Below the pieces are notes generated by a model. That model was not told where the DNA came from, ran no database searches, and saw only the letters and a program-made list of their open reading frames with translations. A stretch of 64,000 nt of DNA from Ichthyophis bannanicus. Taxonomy: Eukaryota; Chordata; Amphibia; Gymnophiona; Ichthyophiidae. Position 1 is the first letter of the stretch. Each line of letters starts with the position of its first letter. The DNA lies in NCBI GenBank assembly GCA_033557465.1, contig CM066043.1, forward strand, positions 109,420,278-109,484,277. The letters run 5' to 3'. Both the position numbers and the translations under genes were made by a program. Below are positions 20,655 to 31,944 of this stretch, in pieces.

Positions 20655-21036
20655 GATGGAAAGATAGAGGCCTAGTGGCCTAGAAAGTGTCAGACACTAA
20701 AAACAGGAACATTTCTGAAGAAAAAGAAGAAATTCTTTAGAAAAAAGAAAGAAAAACACCGGCGGTACTGGTGGCGTCGAGGGAAGGCAGACGCGACCAC
20801 AAAAAACTAAGAATAAAAAGAAGAATTTTCTGCGGTGACAGGAATACGTCCTGCCGGCTCCGCGGAAAACGGAAAACTGGTGAGAGGGAAGTGAATGGGC
20901 GGGAAGGCAGCGCGCATGCGCGTGGGAAGCTCCCAAAAGCTTTCTTTTTGGACGCTGGGGAGCGTTCCCGCGCAGGCTCCGTCGGTACCGACGTACCCAT
21001 ATGTGAAGACTCATTCCTGCTTGTTCCTGGAGATAG

Positions 21037-21879
21037 TAGTTTCCCTTCAGTTTCTAGATTTCCTTGAAAAAAAAACAATGTCCTCCATTCCAGATAGTCA
21101 GGCTTTTTATTGCAACTTTATTTTTATTTAAGGGGTATTTTCTCTTCATGGGGCCATATTTAATACATAATAGGACAAGCATCATGCTTCATCCACAGTC
21201 TAAACTATGTACAATTCCCTAGCAGTCCTCAGTTAACAACTTCTGTAATTCCATCTCCACCCAGGAAGTTTCATAACACCTTTTCAGTCTCTGTTCCATA
21301 ATGGCTTCTGGTATTTTGCACAAAGGGAGCAACAGCTCTTGCAGAACCAAACAGAAGACACAAGAAGCAAGAGCGATGATGACACAGCAACTTATTAAAG
21401 TTGCTGTGTCATCATCGCTCTTGCTTCTTGTGTCTTCTGGTATTTTGCTTCACATGTCCATAGAGTCCAGTCTAACATAGCCCCTTCAGAAATCATAGCA
21501 ACCCAGCCACTTAAAGACAACCCTATGTATATCTAATACCATACATACTTAAACCAGCAGAAAAATAAGGAACTGAACATTTAACATATACCACCTCAGC
21601 AAAGCCTACGGTGTGCCACAACTATACATTCCATCATCATCCATTCTCTCAGTGGGCCTGAGAGATGGACTTATGCGGTTGAAGATAATCAAGCTTTCGC
21701 CCAGGACATAGCACAGATACAGCTTTAATGGCCTTAGTAAATGGAGTTCTTATAAATCCTGACATGGGAAGGCTGCACTTGGGTTTCTTCTAGACATGAG
21801 TGCAGCGTTCAGTCAGGCAGATCAGGCTTTATTGTTACTTCTTTTAACTTTTTATTTATTGGAATTTCAAATATTTCAG
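21037..21879. other. No gene seen; contains a perfect 41-bp-arm palindrome
   Basis: No supported ORF. At 21353-21393 and 21398-21438 two perfectly complementary 41-bp arms flank a 4-base loop (ATTA). The region 21320-21433 is itself bracketed by a 15-bp direct repeat, CTTCTGGTATTTTGC (21305-21319, 21434-21448). Confidence 0.85.
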
Positions 21880-23180
21880 AATCACAATAATTATACAAGA
21901 AAAGTGCAATATTAGAAAACAATATTACATTCAAATGAGAAGGAAAAAACGGAAAGATAAAGCGCTACCTACTAAACGTGAGAAAGGGTGGGGGAGAAAA
22001 ACCTGAAGCAAGGTATTTTATCAAAGAAAAAAAAACTAGGGAAAGACCTAAGGAGTAATCACAATGTAGCATTTCTTCTTGTACAACACCAGAGCTTCCT
22101 AATCTTTAGAGTCTAAAGGAAGTCCTAGCTTTTTAGTGTCCAAGAGCAAACAGAGTCATTGAGGCTCAAAATACACATACTTATATTATTCATCACAGCA
22201 ATACATTTATAAGGAAATCTTAATAGAAACTGTCTACCAAGGGACAAAAGTCAGAAGTCAAGAAAAATCCCCACTTTTGAACCAAGAAATAAAACATTCC
22301 TATGACAAAAATAAACACAGCACATGATCTCTGTCTTGAAAGAAAACAAACATTACCAGTAGAGTTCTCTTGATTGCCAGTGTGTCTGCAGAAATCACAG
22401 CCACCTTCTTCTCGCTCACAGAGCTTCTCTCTTGATACCTCTATGTAATATGCTTTTACAATAGGGAGAATTGCAGACTCAGAAATTGCAAAGACTTCCC
22501 AAATACTATATTGCCAGGAGGGACAATAGGAACCTTTGAGAAGTTCAATATCCGGAAGTTTAAGGACCTAGAAATATTATCAAGATTTTCCAACCTATGT
22601 ACAACAAATTTATCCTTAATAAGTTTTCCTTGTACCTCTCAAACCTTCTTTCATTCCTCCTCCAACTTCCCCAGTCTGTATTCCAGGTTCTTTGTTTCCC
22701 CCAATTCAGCTGCAACTTTTTGTTGAAAGTCCATGATGGAACTAGTCATCAAAGCAACCAATTTATGCAACTCTGAAAGAGCTTCCCAAAGACTATCCAG
22801 AGAAATACAGTAGCAGGGGAGCTCCTCGCTAATGCTACACAGACTTTTACTGGTTTTATCGGTGTCAAGCTCACAATGCAGAGGGGCAATTGTTACCAGG
22901 AGACAGAGGAGCCACTGGCTCCCCTGGACTCAGATGTTTCTTCAGCCAGTGAGACCACTGCTTCAATCATGTCCCAAGTTGCTTTTTCAGGTGAGCTTGC
23001 TTGTGTATGGCTTGCTGGATAGAGGTCTTTCGCAGCTGAGGGGACTGGAGCTGTCAGAGGGCAATGAACGCACTTTCTGTTTACGTTTCCCTGTGCACCT
23101 GCCCCTGGCTAGCACCAAGGAGAAAAGCAGAGCACACAGCCACACAACCACTCTTCAAGATGCCATCTTGCCCCCCCTCC
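21880..23180 (-). pseudogene. L1/Tx1-type ORF1 relic
   Basis: The minus strand starts with a G-rich run and CAAGATGGCATCTTG near 23165, like an L1 5' end. It then gives a helical stretch (22530-22830) with ALSELHKLVALMTSS and RLENLDNISRSLNLRILNF, the L1 ORF1 linker motif. After that come degraded C-terminal blocks such as FFQDRDHVLCLFL and a YVYFEP-like block. Several stops and frameshifts are visible. It belongs to a different L1 subfamily from the copy at 6737-8786. Confidence 0.55.
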
Positions 23181-23581
23181 CCCCACTCTTATTGCTATTT
23201 CAATTTTAGGAAATAGTTAATGGAGATGTTGCATTAAATTTGTTTCATGCCCAACTACCTTTGGAATGCTACCTCAGTTACACAGTTCAAATTGGATATT
23301 AAGACATAGCTCTGCCCAGAATTTCTATTACGATGCAGCTAGCAGGTGACTCCTTGGCTTCCCAGATTTATGTATATGTACCTTGTTATCCCATCCCACA
23401 GTGTCTAATGAGGATTTCTGCTCTTTACTAGTGTAGGTATTTTGATGCTGTACTAGAAAGCATCTTGTAAAATAACGGCAGGACTGCACAGGTATGCGTC
23501 CCCACATCCAAAGAAAAGAGCGATTTAAAGAGGCTGCACCAGTGGAAAACCCCCCCCAACATTGAAGCCCACACAAACATA
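23181..23581. other. No feature recognised
   Basis: About 400 bp without an ORF or repeat that I can name, between the L1 ORF1 relic and the next CR1. Confidence 0.5.
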
Positions 23582-25963
23582 GGCAAGAGATAAGGGTATT
23601 GGGGCCACTTGGCAATAGTGATCATAGCATGATCGCGTTTGATTTAATTAATGGAGGAGGGATAGTAAGGAAATCCACAATACTACCTTTTAACTTTCGA
23701 AAGGAAGACTATGATAAAATGAGGAAAACAGTTAAGAAAAAACTAAAAGGAGCAGTTGAAAAGGTTAAAGACTTACATCAAGCTTGGGTGGTGTTGAAAA
23801 CTACTATCTTGGAAGCCCAGACCAGCTGTATTCCACGCTTTAAGAAAAGTGGAAGGAAGTCCAAAAAAACTGCCAGCATGGTTTAAAGGTGAGGTCAGAG
23901 AGGCTGTTGTTGCCAAAAAAGCATCTTTCAGGAAATGGAAAAAAGAGCCAAATGACGAAACCTGGAAACAGCACAAACACTGGGAAGTCAAATTCAAGGC
24001 ATTGATGAGGCAGGCAAAGGGAGAATTTGAGAAGAAGCTTGCTGCAGAAGCAAAAACGCGAAATAAAGACTTTTCCAAGTACATTCGTAGCAAAAAACCT
24101 GTGAGAGAGTCAGTTGGTCCATTAGATGATAGAGGGGTTAAAGGGGCACTAAGTGGCGACAAGGCGATAGCGGAGAGACTGAATGAATTCTTTGCTTTCG
24201 TCTTCACTGAGGAAGATGTAGGGATGTTACCCATGACTGAAGTGGTATTTAAAGGTGCGGAAGAATTGAAGGAAATATCGATACATCGGGAAGATGTATT
24301 ACAATTATTAGATAAACTGAAGAGTAGCAAATCACCTGGGCCGGATGGTATACATCCAAGAGTGTTGAAAGAACTGAAATATGAGATTGCAGACCTGCTA
24401 TTAGTAATCTCTGATTTTTCATTAAAATCATCGCCAATGCAATGCCAGTTTTTAAAAAGGATTCCAGGAGTGATCCGGGAAACTACAGACCGGTGAACCT
24501 GACGTCAGTACCGGGAAAAATGGTAGAAACCATCGTAAAGAACAAAATTACTCAGCATGTAGATAGTCATGGCCTAATGGGAGACAGCCAACATGGCTTT
24601 AGACAAGGAAGATCTTGTCTTACTAATCTGTTATGTTTTTTGAAGGTGTGAATAAACAGGTGGACAAAGGTGAGTCGGTTGATATAGTGTATCTGGACTT
24701 TCAGAAAGCCTTTGACAAGGTCCCTCATCAGAGACTTTTGTCAAAACTAAAGAGTCATGGGATAGGAGGCAGTGTACTATTGTGGATCAGGAACTGGTTA
24801 AAGATAGAAAGCAGAGGGTAGGGCTAAATGGCCAATTTTCCCAATGGAGAAAGGTGAATAGTGGTGTACCCAAGGGATCTGTGCTGGGTCCGCTGCTTTT
24901 TGACATATTCATAAATGACCTGGAAAAGGGAATAACGAGTGAGGTTATCAAATTTGCAGATGACACAAAACTATTTAAAGTTGTTAAAACCCAAGAGGAT
25001 TGTGGAAAACTGCAAGAGGAGTTTGATAAATTGGAAGACTGGGCATCAAAATGGCAGATGAAATTTAATGTGGAGAAGTGCAAAGTTATGCACCTAGGGA
25101 AGAACAACCCAAACTATGGTTACAAGATGCAAGGTTCCACATTAGGAACCACCACCAAGGAAAAAGATTTAGGCGTCATTGTGGATAACATGTTAAAACC
25201 CTCGGCCCAGTGTGCAGCGGCGGCCAAGAGAGCAAATAGAATGCTAGGTATCATAAGGAAAGGAATGGAAAATAAAACAAGAGATATTATAATGCCTCTA
25301 TATCGTTCCATAGTGAGACCACACCTTGAATATTGTGTGCAATTCGGGTCGTCGTATCTTAAAAAGGATATAGCGTTTATTTTATTTATTTAGTAAACAT
25401 TTAGCGTTATTAGAAAAGGTTCAGAGAAGAGCCACCAAAATGATAAAGGGGATGGAAGGATACTCCTATGAAGAAAGGCTAAAAAGGTCAGGGCTCTTTG
25501 ACCTGGAAAAGAAACGGCTGAGGGGAGATATGATAGAAGTCTATAAATTAATGAATGGAGTGGAACGGGTAAACATAGACCGATTGTTTACATTATCAGA
25601 ATATAGAAAGACTAGGGGACATGCAATGAAACTACAGGGTAAACCATTTAAGACTAATAAAAGAAAATATTTTTTCACTCAACGTGTAATCAAACTCTGG
25701 AATTTGTTACCGGAGGATGTAGTAAAGGCTGTTAGTGTAGCTGGGTTTAAAAAAGGTTTGGACAAGTTTCTGGAGGAAAGGTCCATAAACCATTATTAAG
25801 AAGGGACACAGGATATCAATGCTTGACCCAGTACAAGCATTGTGGAACCTGTCTCTTTTGGGGAAACTGCTAGGTACGTATGACCTAGATTGGCCACTGT
25901 TGGAAACAGGATACTGGGCTTGATGGACCTTGGTCTGACCCAGTATGGCATATCTTATATTCC
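23582..25963 (+). mobile_element. 5'-truncated CR1 LINE, plus strand
   Basis: Starts inside the endonuclease at GCAAGAGATAAGGGTATTGG and ends with the 3' tail ATGGCATATCTTATATTC. About 2.4 kb. The order of domains and the 3' untranslated region match the copies at 48108-52020 and 54595-63743. A 30-odd bp AT-rich insertion flanked by TAGCGTT interrupts the C-terminus near 25370-25405. Confidence 0.88.
23599..25799 (+). pseudogene. CR1 ORF2 (end of endonuclease, RT, C-terminus), frameshifted
   Basis: The frame begins with the endonuclease end GNSDHSMIAFDL, whose D-H pair is catalytic. A linker follows, then RT: PGPDGIHPRVLKEL (24330), QHGFRQGRSC (24590), VYLDFQKAFDKVPHQ (24690), [20 protein letters not shown] (24860) and KFADDTKLF (24950), the last holding the catalytic ADD. 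The C-terminal part 25440-25799 runs to NHY and a stop. Frameshifts lie near 23870, 24440, 24640, 24800 and 25390, and the block between the endonuclease and RT has a small deletion near 24435. Not functional. Confidence 0.85.
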
Positions 25964-26354
25964 TCCCCCCAAAGCAGATCCAATCCCTCCGTACCCCCAA
26001 GGGCCTTCCCTGGCATGAACATCCTCCTACCCAACCTCCCTTGGCAACTTTGACCCCCCCCACCCCACCCCCCTAGAGGCGCCCTACCCCAATTCCTTTT
26101 GTGGACTTACAAGGAGTCCCTAGTGGAAGCAGGAGCAACGCCTATGGTGCTGATGACCCCCTGGTGGTAATCTCACTGTACTGGGGGTGGAGATTGAGGT
26201 TCAAGGCTGGCAGGGGGGGGGGTAATCGGGGGAGGGGGCCTTGGTATTCACAGCTGCTTCTGTCAGCAGGCACTTTTATGTGCCTAGGGGTGAGTGTTAA
26301 TGCTGCCATCTAGAATTTTCCTAAGAGACATGGATTCTTTTTAACACCATTGTT
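25964..26354. other. Spacer; last part resembles the LINE hosting DIRS-2
   Basis: C-rich then G-rich DNA without an ORF to about 26325. The final 25 bases read, in frame, GFFLTPLF, which joined to LSDLAEG at 30776 resembles the RT region of the LINE fragment at 30781-31671, so the last bases are probably the left part of that LINE. Confidence 0.45.
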
Positions 26355-26731
26355 CCTTAGCGTCCCTCCAGGCTAGTCCTGAACCTTTAGGTCTTGCTCC
26401 TCCTCCAGCAGCTTGGAGACTGAGAAACGTCACACCTCTTTTGGTGCCACCAGTATAAGTAGCCAGGATCCGCCTCCTGATGCCAGTTATCTCAGTCTCC
26501 AAGCAGCTGGAGGGCTGGTGAGCCCAGGGACGGGCTCACTAAGAGGAGCAATTAAGCAATTGGACAATTAGGCTTCGTTTTTAATTTTCGAGGGCTGCGG
26601 TTAGGTGGGGGAGCTCAACTAATTACCCCACTCGAAAAAAAAAAAAAAAAAAGAGTTTTAAGCAGTTAAGGGGCCCCGGTGGAGTTGGGGGGTTGGAAGA
26701 GCTTAGCGGGCCAGGGCCAGGCCCAGGCAGT

Positions 26732-27231
26732 ATGCCTTCTAGGCCTCTCTGCTTGTTGTGTGGGTCTTGGAGGAGTTTGGGCTCTGAGACTGGCCTCTGC
26801 AAAAGTTGTTTAAAAGGATCTATGTCCATGGAGCAGGGGCTTGATCAAGAGGGGGACAGCCAGAAGGAAGGCTCTGTCGACCTCACTGAGAGCAAAACTG
26901 CCAGTGATCTCCCCTCAGGAGCCCGTAGCGGGACCCTCGGTGATGCAGGGGTTTCAGAGGGAAACTTCTGTTTGGGGAAGATCTGGAGAAGCTTGTGATG
27001 GATTTAGGGGACTCCAAAGGAGGCAGGTTGCTTGAGGATAGGCAGAGGCAGGGTCGCTCGGGTCCAGAGGCCAGAGGACAACAGAGGGATTTTCGTCGTT
27101 TTCGCTCCCCACGGTTTGGACAGGTGCAGAGGGGGTGTTTTCCCTACAGGAGCCAGGGGTTTCGAGGCTTCAGGGGAGCGAGTAGAGGTTTTGCGGCCTC
27201 TTCTTCCTCCGCTCTGCGAAAGACACAATGA
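26732..27231 (+). pseudogene. DIRS-2 gag-like gene, internally deleted
   Basis: The 5' part (MPSRPLCLLCGSW) has a C-x2-C...C-x2-C module, as in other DIRS gag genes here, and stops at 26998. The next block (26995-27231) is an R/G/F-rich C-terminus containing FRRFRSPRFG. The conserved middle domain seen in DIRS-1, -3 and -4 (MWETPL...VVESA) is missing, which points to a deletion near 26960-27000. Confidence 0.55.
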
Positions 27232-28861
27232 AGCCAGGGTGGTCCAGGCGGGGCAGGTACCCATAGGCGGGCGCCTGCGGAGGTTTTTTCCTGTCTGGGC
27301 CCAGATAACGACTGATCAGTGGGTGCTGGAGGTCATCCGAGAGGGATATGCCTTGGAGCTGCAGCATCCGGTGACCGAGTCGTTCGTTCAATCCCCCTGC
27401 AAAGCTCCGGTCAATTATGCAGCGGTGCAGGAAACCCTGAGCCGGTTGCTTGCCCTCGAGGCGGTGGTCCCGGTGGCGCCAGACCAATGCGGCTGCGGTC
27501 GGTACTCGATCTATTTTGTGGTACCAAAGAAGGAAGGCAGTTATCGTCCGATTCTAGATCTCAAACGGGTGAATCGCTGTTTAAAGGTGTCCCATTTTTG
27601 AATGGAAACTTTAAGGTCGGTCATCGTAGCGGTGCGTCAAGGCGAATTTCTCACATCCCTCGACTTGTCGGAGGCTTACCTCCATATTCCAATCCATCAG
27701 GAGCATCAAAAAATTTTGAGGTTCGCGGTGCCGATGGGTCATTTTCAGTTCCAAGCATTGCCTTTCGGGCTGGCGACAGCGCCAAGAGTTTTCACCAAGA
27801 TAATGGTGGTGGTGGTGGTGGTGGCGGTGGCGGCGGCGCTAAGAAAGGACGGAATTCTAGTTCATCCTTATCTGGACGATTGGTTAATTCGAGCAAAGTC
27901 CCAAACGGAGAGCGTGGAGGCCACAGCCAAAGTGGTGGCGTTCCTAGAACGGCTCGGTTGGGTTGTCAATATGGCCAAAAGCAGGTTGATCCCCTCACAG
28001 GAGCTCGAGTATTTGGGAGCTCGGTTCGATACGAGGGTTGGAAAGGTTTTTCTGCCGCAGAGAAGAGCACAGGGCCTGCGGGTCTTGGTCTGCAGGTTTC
28101 TTCGTAGCAATCGCCCCACAGCTTGGGACTACCTACAGGTGTTGGGAACCATGGCGGCGACTCTCAAGGTGGTACCGTGGGCGAGAGTGCACATGAGACC
28201 CTTGCAAAGAGGCTTGCTCAGGCGTTGGTCGCACCAGAACGACAGTTTAGATCAAGTACTGCCCTTGCAGCAGGAGACGCAGCGTGCCCTCCTTTGCTGG
28301 TTACGGGGGGAAAATCTCAAGGAGGGCATGCCCTTGGAGGCGCCGGATTGGATCCCCCTGAGGACGGATGCCAGCCTTGCAGGATGGGGGGCTCATGTTC
28401 AGGGACGGTATGCGCAGGGGGCGTGGTCGAGTCAGGAGAGAGCCTGGTCGATCAACAGGTTGGAGTTGCAGGCAGTCGTTCTGGCGCTACGAGTTTTTCA
28501 GGAGGTCTTTCGAGGAAAGGCCGTACGAGTTTTCTCGGACAATGCGATGGCGGTGGCATATATCAATCGGCAGGGGGGCACCAGCAGTGTGGCGTTGGAA
28601 GCCGAGGCCGATCAGTTGTTCGAGTGGGCCGAGGTTCAGCTCCGAGCAGTATCAGCGGCACACGTCGCAGGCGTGGAAAATGTAGAGGCGGATTTTTTGA
28701 GTCGGGTGAGAGTAGATCCGGGGGAGTGGGTTCTTCATCCGCAGGTGTTTGAGATGGTGGTTCGGCGCTGGGGCCCACCGGTCATGGATCTCATGGCGAC
28801 GTTTCAGTCCGCGAAGGCCACAGGAGACAGGAACGGATGTCGGAGGGCCTGGATGCGTTGA
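27032..28861 (+). pseudogene. DIRS-2 reverse transcriptase-RNase H with one stop
   Basis: Open from 27032 to 28861 apart from a TGA at 27599-27601. RT motifs: VVPKKEGSYRPILDLKRVN, then LTSLDLSEAYLHIPI (catalytic D), PFGLATAPRVFTK and PYLDDWLIR (the catalytic LDD). RNase H: LRTDASLAGWGAHV, NRLELQAVVLAL and VRVFSDNAMAVAYINRQGG, with the expected D, E and D. A run of GTG/GCG codons (27804-27840) inserts extra Val/Ala just before LRKDG. The 3' end overlaps the recombinase frame. Confidence 0.88.
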
Positions 28862-30158
28862 TACAGTCTTGGCCGGAGGACCAATTGCTCTACGTTTTTC
28901 CACAATGGGTGTTAATAGGTCGGGTAGTGCAGCGCGTAGAACTTCACAAGGGAAGAGAGGTGTTAATCGCGCCGGATTGGCCGAGATGGCCGTGGTATGC
29001 GGATCTCGTCAGGATTCTAGCGGACCGGCCGTGGAGGCTTCCAGTTCGGGGGGACCTCTTGATTCAGGGGCCTCTGCGAATGCCTCAGGTGGATCGGTTC
29101 TCGCTTATGGCTTGGCTATTGAAAGGGCAAGGCTAGCGGCGAGAGGTTACTCGGAGGCGGTGGTGACCACTTTGTTGAGGGCTCGAAGGAGGTCTATTTC
29201 TTTGGCGTATATTCGGGTTTGGCGGATCTTCGAGGCTTGGTGTGCGTGTAAAGGCGTTTCGGCCTTAAGGGCTTCGATTCCTCAAATCTTGGCGTTTTTA
29301 CAGGATGGATACGAGAAAGGGTTAGCGGCTGCTTCTTTAAAGGTGCAGTTGGCAGCTCTCTCTTGTTACAGAGGCAAGATACGAGGGGAGTGTATTGGGG
29401 GTCACCCAGACGTTAGGCAGTTTTTGAGGGCAGTTTTGCTGTTTCGGCCTCCGTGTAGACCGATAGTCCCTGCTTGGGACTTGCGCTTAGTGCTAGAAGC
29501 TTTGGTGCGAGTGCCTTTTGAACCCTTGTCGAGAGTGTCCTTGAAGGATCTTACCCTAAAGGTGGTGTTTCTGGTGGCTATTTCCTCAGCTAGGAGGGTT
29601 TTGGAGCTGCAAGCTTTGTCCTGCAGGGAGCCGTTTCTCGTATTTAGTGATTCCAGGGTGGTGTTGCGAACGGTGCCATCCTTTTTGCCCAAGGTAGTTT
29701 CTCCGTTTCATGTGAATCAGGTCGTTTCCCTTCCGGTTTTTGCAGAGAGCAGTGCGGGTACTGCTCCGAAGCAGTCGCATAAATTGGATGTTCGGAGAGC
29801 TCTCAAGCGGTAACTGAAGGCTACCAATTCTTTCCGTAGTTCGGATAGGTTGATTGTGCTGTTTGGTGGTCCTAAGAAGGGGCAAGCGGCGTTGAAAGCA
29901 TCCATTGCGAGGTGGATTAGGGAAGCTATTGCGTCTGCGTATATTTTGAAGGGAAAGACGGTCCCGGTGGGGTTACGGGCGCAGGTGACGTTTTGGGCGG
30001 AATGTAATCTGGTTCCGCCGGTGGAGATTTGTAGAGCGGCTACTTGGTCGTCCTTGCATTCTTTTGTCAAGCATTACCGTTTGGATGTGCAGGCGGAGAG
30101 GGATGCCTGTTTTGGATCGGCGGTGCTTCAGGCTGGTCTGGCGGGTCCCTCCCGTTGA
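28749..30158 (+). pseudogene. DIRS-2 tyrosine recombinase with one stop
   Basis: The frame is open to a TAA at 29811-29813 and continues in the same frame to 30158. Clear recombinase motifs: SLKVQLAALSCYRGK, WDLRLVLEAL, LVAISSARRVLELQAL (the first catalytic Arg), ICRAATWSSLHSFVKHYRLD (the Tyr). At the HxxR motif the sequence reads VGLR, so the usual His is replaced by Val. It cuts and joins DNA circles into the genome without target duplication in DIRS elements. One stop and the missing His make this copy doubtful as an active enzyme. Confidence 0.87.
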
Positions 30159-30179
30159 CTCTGTTTGCACTGCTCTGGT

Positions 30180-30290
30180 ACATCCCCAAAGGTTCAGGAC
30201 TAGCCTGGAGGGACGCTAAGGAAGGTTAAATTAGACTTACCTGCTAATTGTTGTTCCTTAAGGAACTTCAGGCTAGTCCTGTATCCCTCT
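30180..30290. repeat. Internal complementary region of DIRS-2
   Basis: GGAGGGACGCTAAGG directly followed by AAGGTTAAATTAG joins the complements of the left end (CCTTAGCGTCCCTCC at 26355) and the right end (CTAATTTAACCTT at about 30766). This proves the positions of the two element ends. Confidence 0.85.
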
Positions 30291-30780
30291 CGTTATTTTG
30301 CGTGGACTCTAGCCTGAAGCTCCTTAGAACTGACAGGTGAGTGATTCTGGGATAGCGAGCTTGGCGGTAGTCTAGTTGGGAGGCGATCCTTCGCATGGGG
30401 CTTATAGAGAGGCTTTCGTTTCTTTCGGTTTTTTCTTTCAGAAAATATGGATCTCAGCATGGTGCAAGGTTAAGTCACATTTATGGGGTATTCGAACATT
30501 TTCACATAGAGTTCGGCCCATTTCGTAGTCTTATCAATAGGTTATAGGATAAAGTTATTGCTACTGTTGATACTTAATTGTTGCTCTGGTGAGTGTGCTT
30601 TGTCAATAGGTTACTGGCATCAGGAGGCGGATCCTGGCTACTTATACTGATGGCACCAAAAGAGGTGTGACGTTTCTCAGTCTCCAAGCTGCTGGAGGAG
30701 GAGCAAGACCCAAAGGTTCAGGACTAGCCTGGAGTTCCTTAAGGAACAACAATTAGCAGGTAAGTCTAATTTAACCTTAG

Positions 30781-31671
30781 TGATTTAGCGGAAGGGCTGT
30801 CGGGTAAGGTTTGCCTCTTTGTGGATGATACCAAACTCTGCAATGGAGTAGACACCCAGGAAGGTGTAGATAACATGAGGAGAGATCCAGCTAAGCTCGA
30901 AGAATGGTCTAGAATTTGGCTGCTGAGATTTAATGTTAAAAAATGCAAGGTCCTGCATTTGGGCTGCAGCACTCCAAGGGAGCGATATAGTTTAGGAGGT
31001 GAAGTACTTTTGTCCACTAAAGAAGAGCAGGATCTAGGCGTGATTGTGTCAGATGATCTTAAAGTAGCTAAACAGGTATAAAAGGCGACAGCAAAAGCTA
31101 GAAGGATGCTTGGGTGCATAGGGAGAGGAATGGCCAGCAGAAGAAAGGAGGCAATAGTGCCTCTGTATAAGTCTTTGGTGCGACCTCATTTAGAGTATTG
31201 TGTGCAATTCTGGAGACCGCACCTTCAAAAGGCTATAAACAGTCTGGTGGCTACTAAAATGGTTAGTGGTCTTCATTATAAAGCATACAAGGACGAACTT
31301 AAGGATCTTAATATGTACACCTTAGAGGAAAGGCGGGATAGAGGTGATATGATTGAGACGTTTAAATACCTCCGTGGCATAAATGCACAGGAGGAGAGCC
31401 TCTTTTAATTGAAAGCAAGCTCTGCTACGAGGGGACATGGGATGAGGGTGAAAGGGGATAGACTCAGGAGTGATATGTGGAAATGTGTCTTTATGCAAAG
31501 AGTGGTGGATCCGTGGAATAATCTCCCAGTGGAGGTGGTAAGAGATGAGGACAGTATCTGAATTCAAATAAGCATGGGACAAACACAGAGGATCTCTAAA
31601 GGTAAAAAGGGGACTGTTGTAGTGGTTGATATGGAAGGACAGACTAGATAGGCCATGTGGTCATAAGAACA
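30781..31671 (+). pseudogene. CR1/L2-like LINE (family B), RT C-terminal half
   Basis: Plus-strand frames: LSDLAEGLSGKVCLFVDDTKL (catalytic VDD), [60 protein letters not shown] and a WNNLPVEVVRD C-terminus. It has a stop at about 31079 and frameshifts near 31230 and 31405. It is distinct from the abundant CR1 here. Its upstream half was displaced by DIRS-2. Confidence 0.75.
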
Positions 31672-31944
31672 TATAAGAACATAAGATATGCCATACTGGG
31701 TCAGACCAAGGTCCATCAAGCCCAGTATTCTGTTTCCAACAGTGGCCAATCTAGGTCATACGTACCTAGCAGTTTCCCCAAGGGACACAGGTTCCACAAT
31801 GCTTGTATTGGTTCAAGCATTGATATCCTGGGTCCCTTCTTAATAATGGTTTATGGACCTTTCCTCCAGGAACTTGTCCAAACCTTTTTTAAACCCAGCT
31901 ACACTAACAGCCTTTACTACATCCTCCGGTAACAAATTCCAGAG
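31672..31944 (-). repeat. CR1 3'-end fragment
   Basis: Starts with the family tail (AAGAACATATAAGAACATAAG) and runs through the 3' untranslated region into the last codons ([14 protein letters not shown]). Similarity to other CR1 copies ends at AATTCCAGAGTTTG (31944). Heavily 5'-truncated. Confidence 0.88.

Larger units (their letters stand above)
11163..21036 (-). mobile_element. DIRS-1: DIRS-type retrotransposon, minus strand, degraded and interrupted
   Basis: Inverted ends are at about 11163-11280 (CGTAGCTACTCAC...AACAGGTGATCTCCGGG) and about 20930-21036 (ending TGTTCCTGGAGATAG). An internal complementary region lies at about 11372-11480. The element holds, in minus-strand order, a gag-like gene, degenerate RT/RNase H and a tyrosine recombinase. 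It has been split by a CR1 (11808-13953), an AT-rich insertion (about 14685-15850), a Tigger-like MITE (16908-17251) and a hAT-like MITE (20182-20552). With these removed the element would be about 5-6 kb, the size of DIRS-4. Confidence 0.82.
26355..30780 (+). mobile_element. DIRS-2: near-intact DIRS-type retrotransposon, plus strand
   Basis: Inverted ends are at 26355-26520 and 30610-30780; each contains the CTCCAGGCTAGTCCTGAACC-type block and a stretch from the SINE-like GGCGGATCCTGGCTAC. Both junctions carry CCTTAG. The internal complementary region is at about 30180-30290. Coding order is gag-like, RT-RNase H, then recombinase, with the last two overlapping. It sits in a LINE RT. Only two obvious stops break RT and recombinase. 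The gag is shortened, so the copy may depend on others. Confidence 0.88.

Noticed and set aside
27319..28107. 262-codon Gly/Ser-rich frame in DIRS-2
   Set aside because: Alternate frame of the RT gene; lacks any motif and includes the translated GTG repeat as a Gly run.
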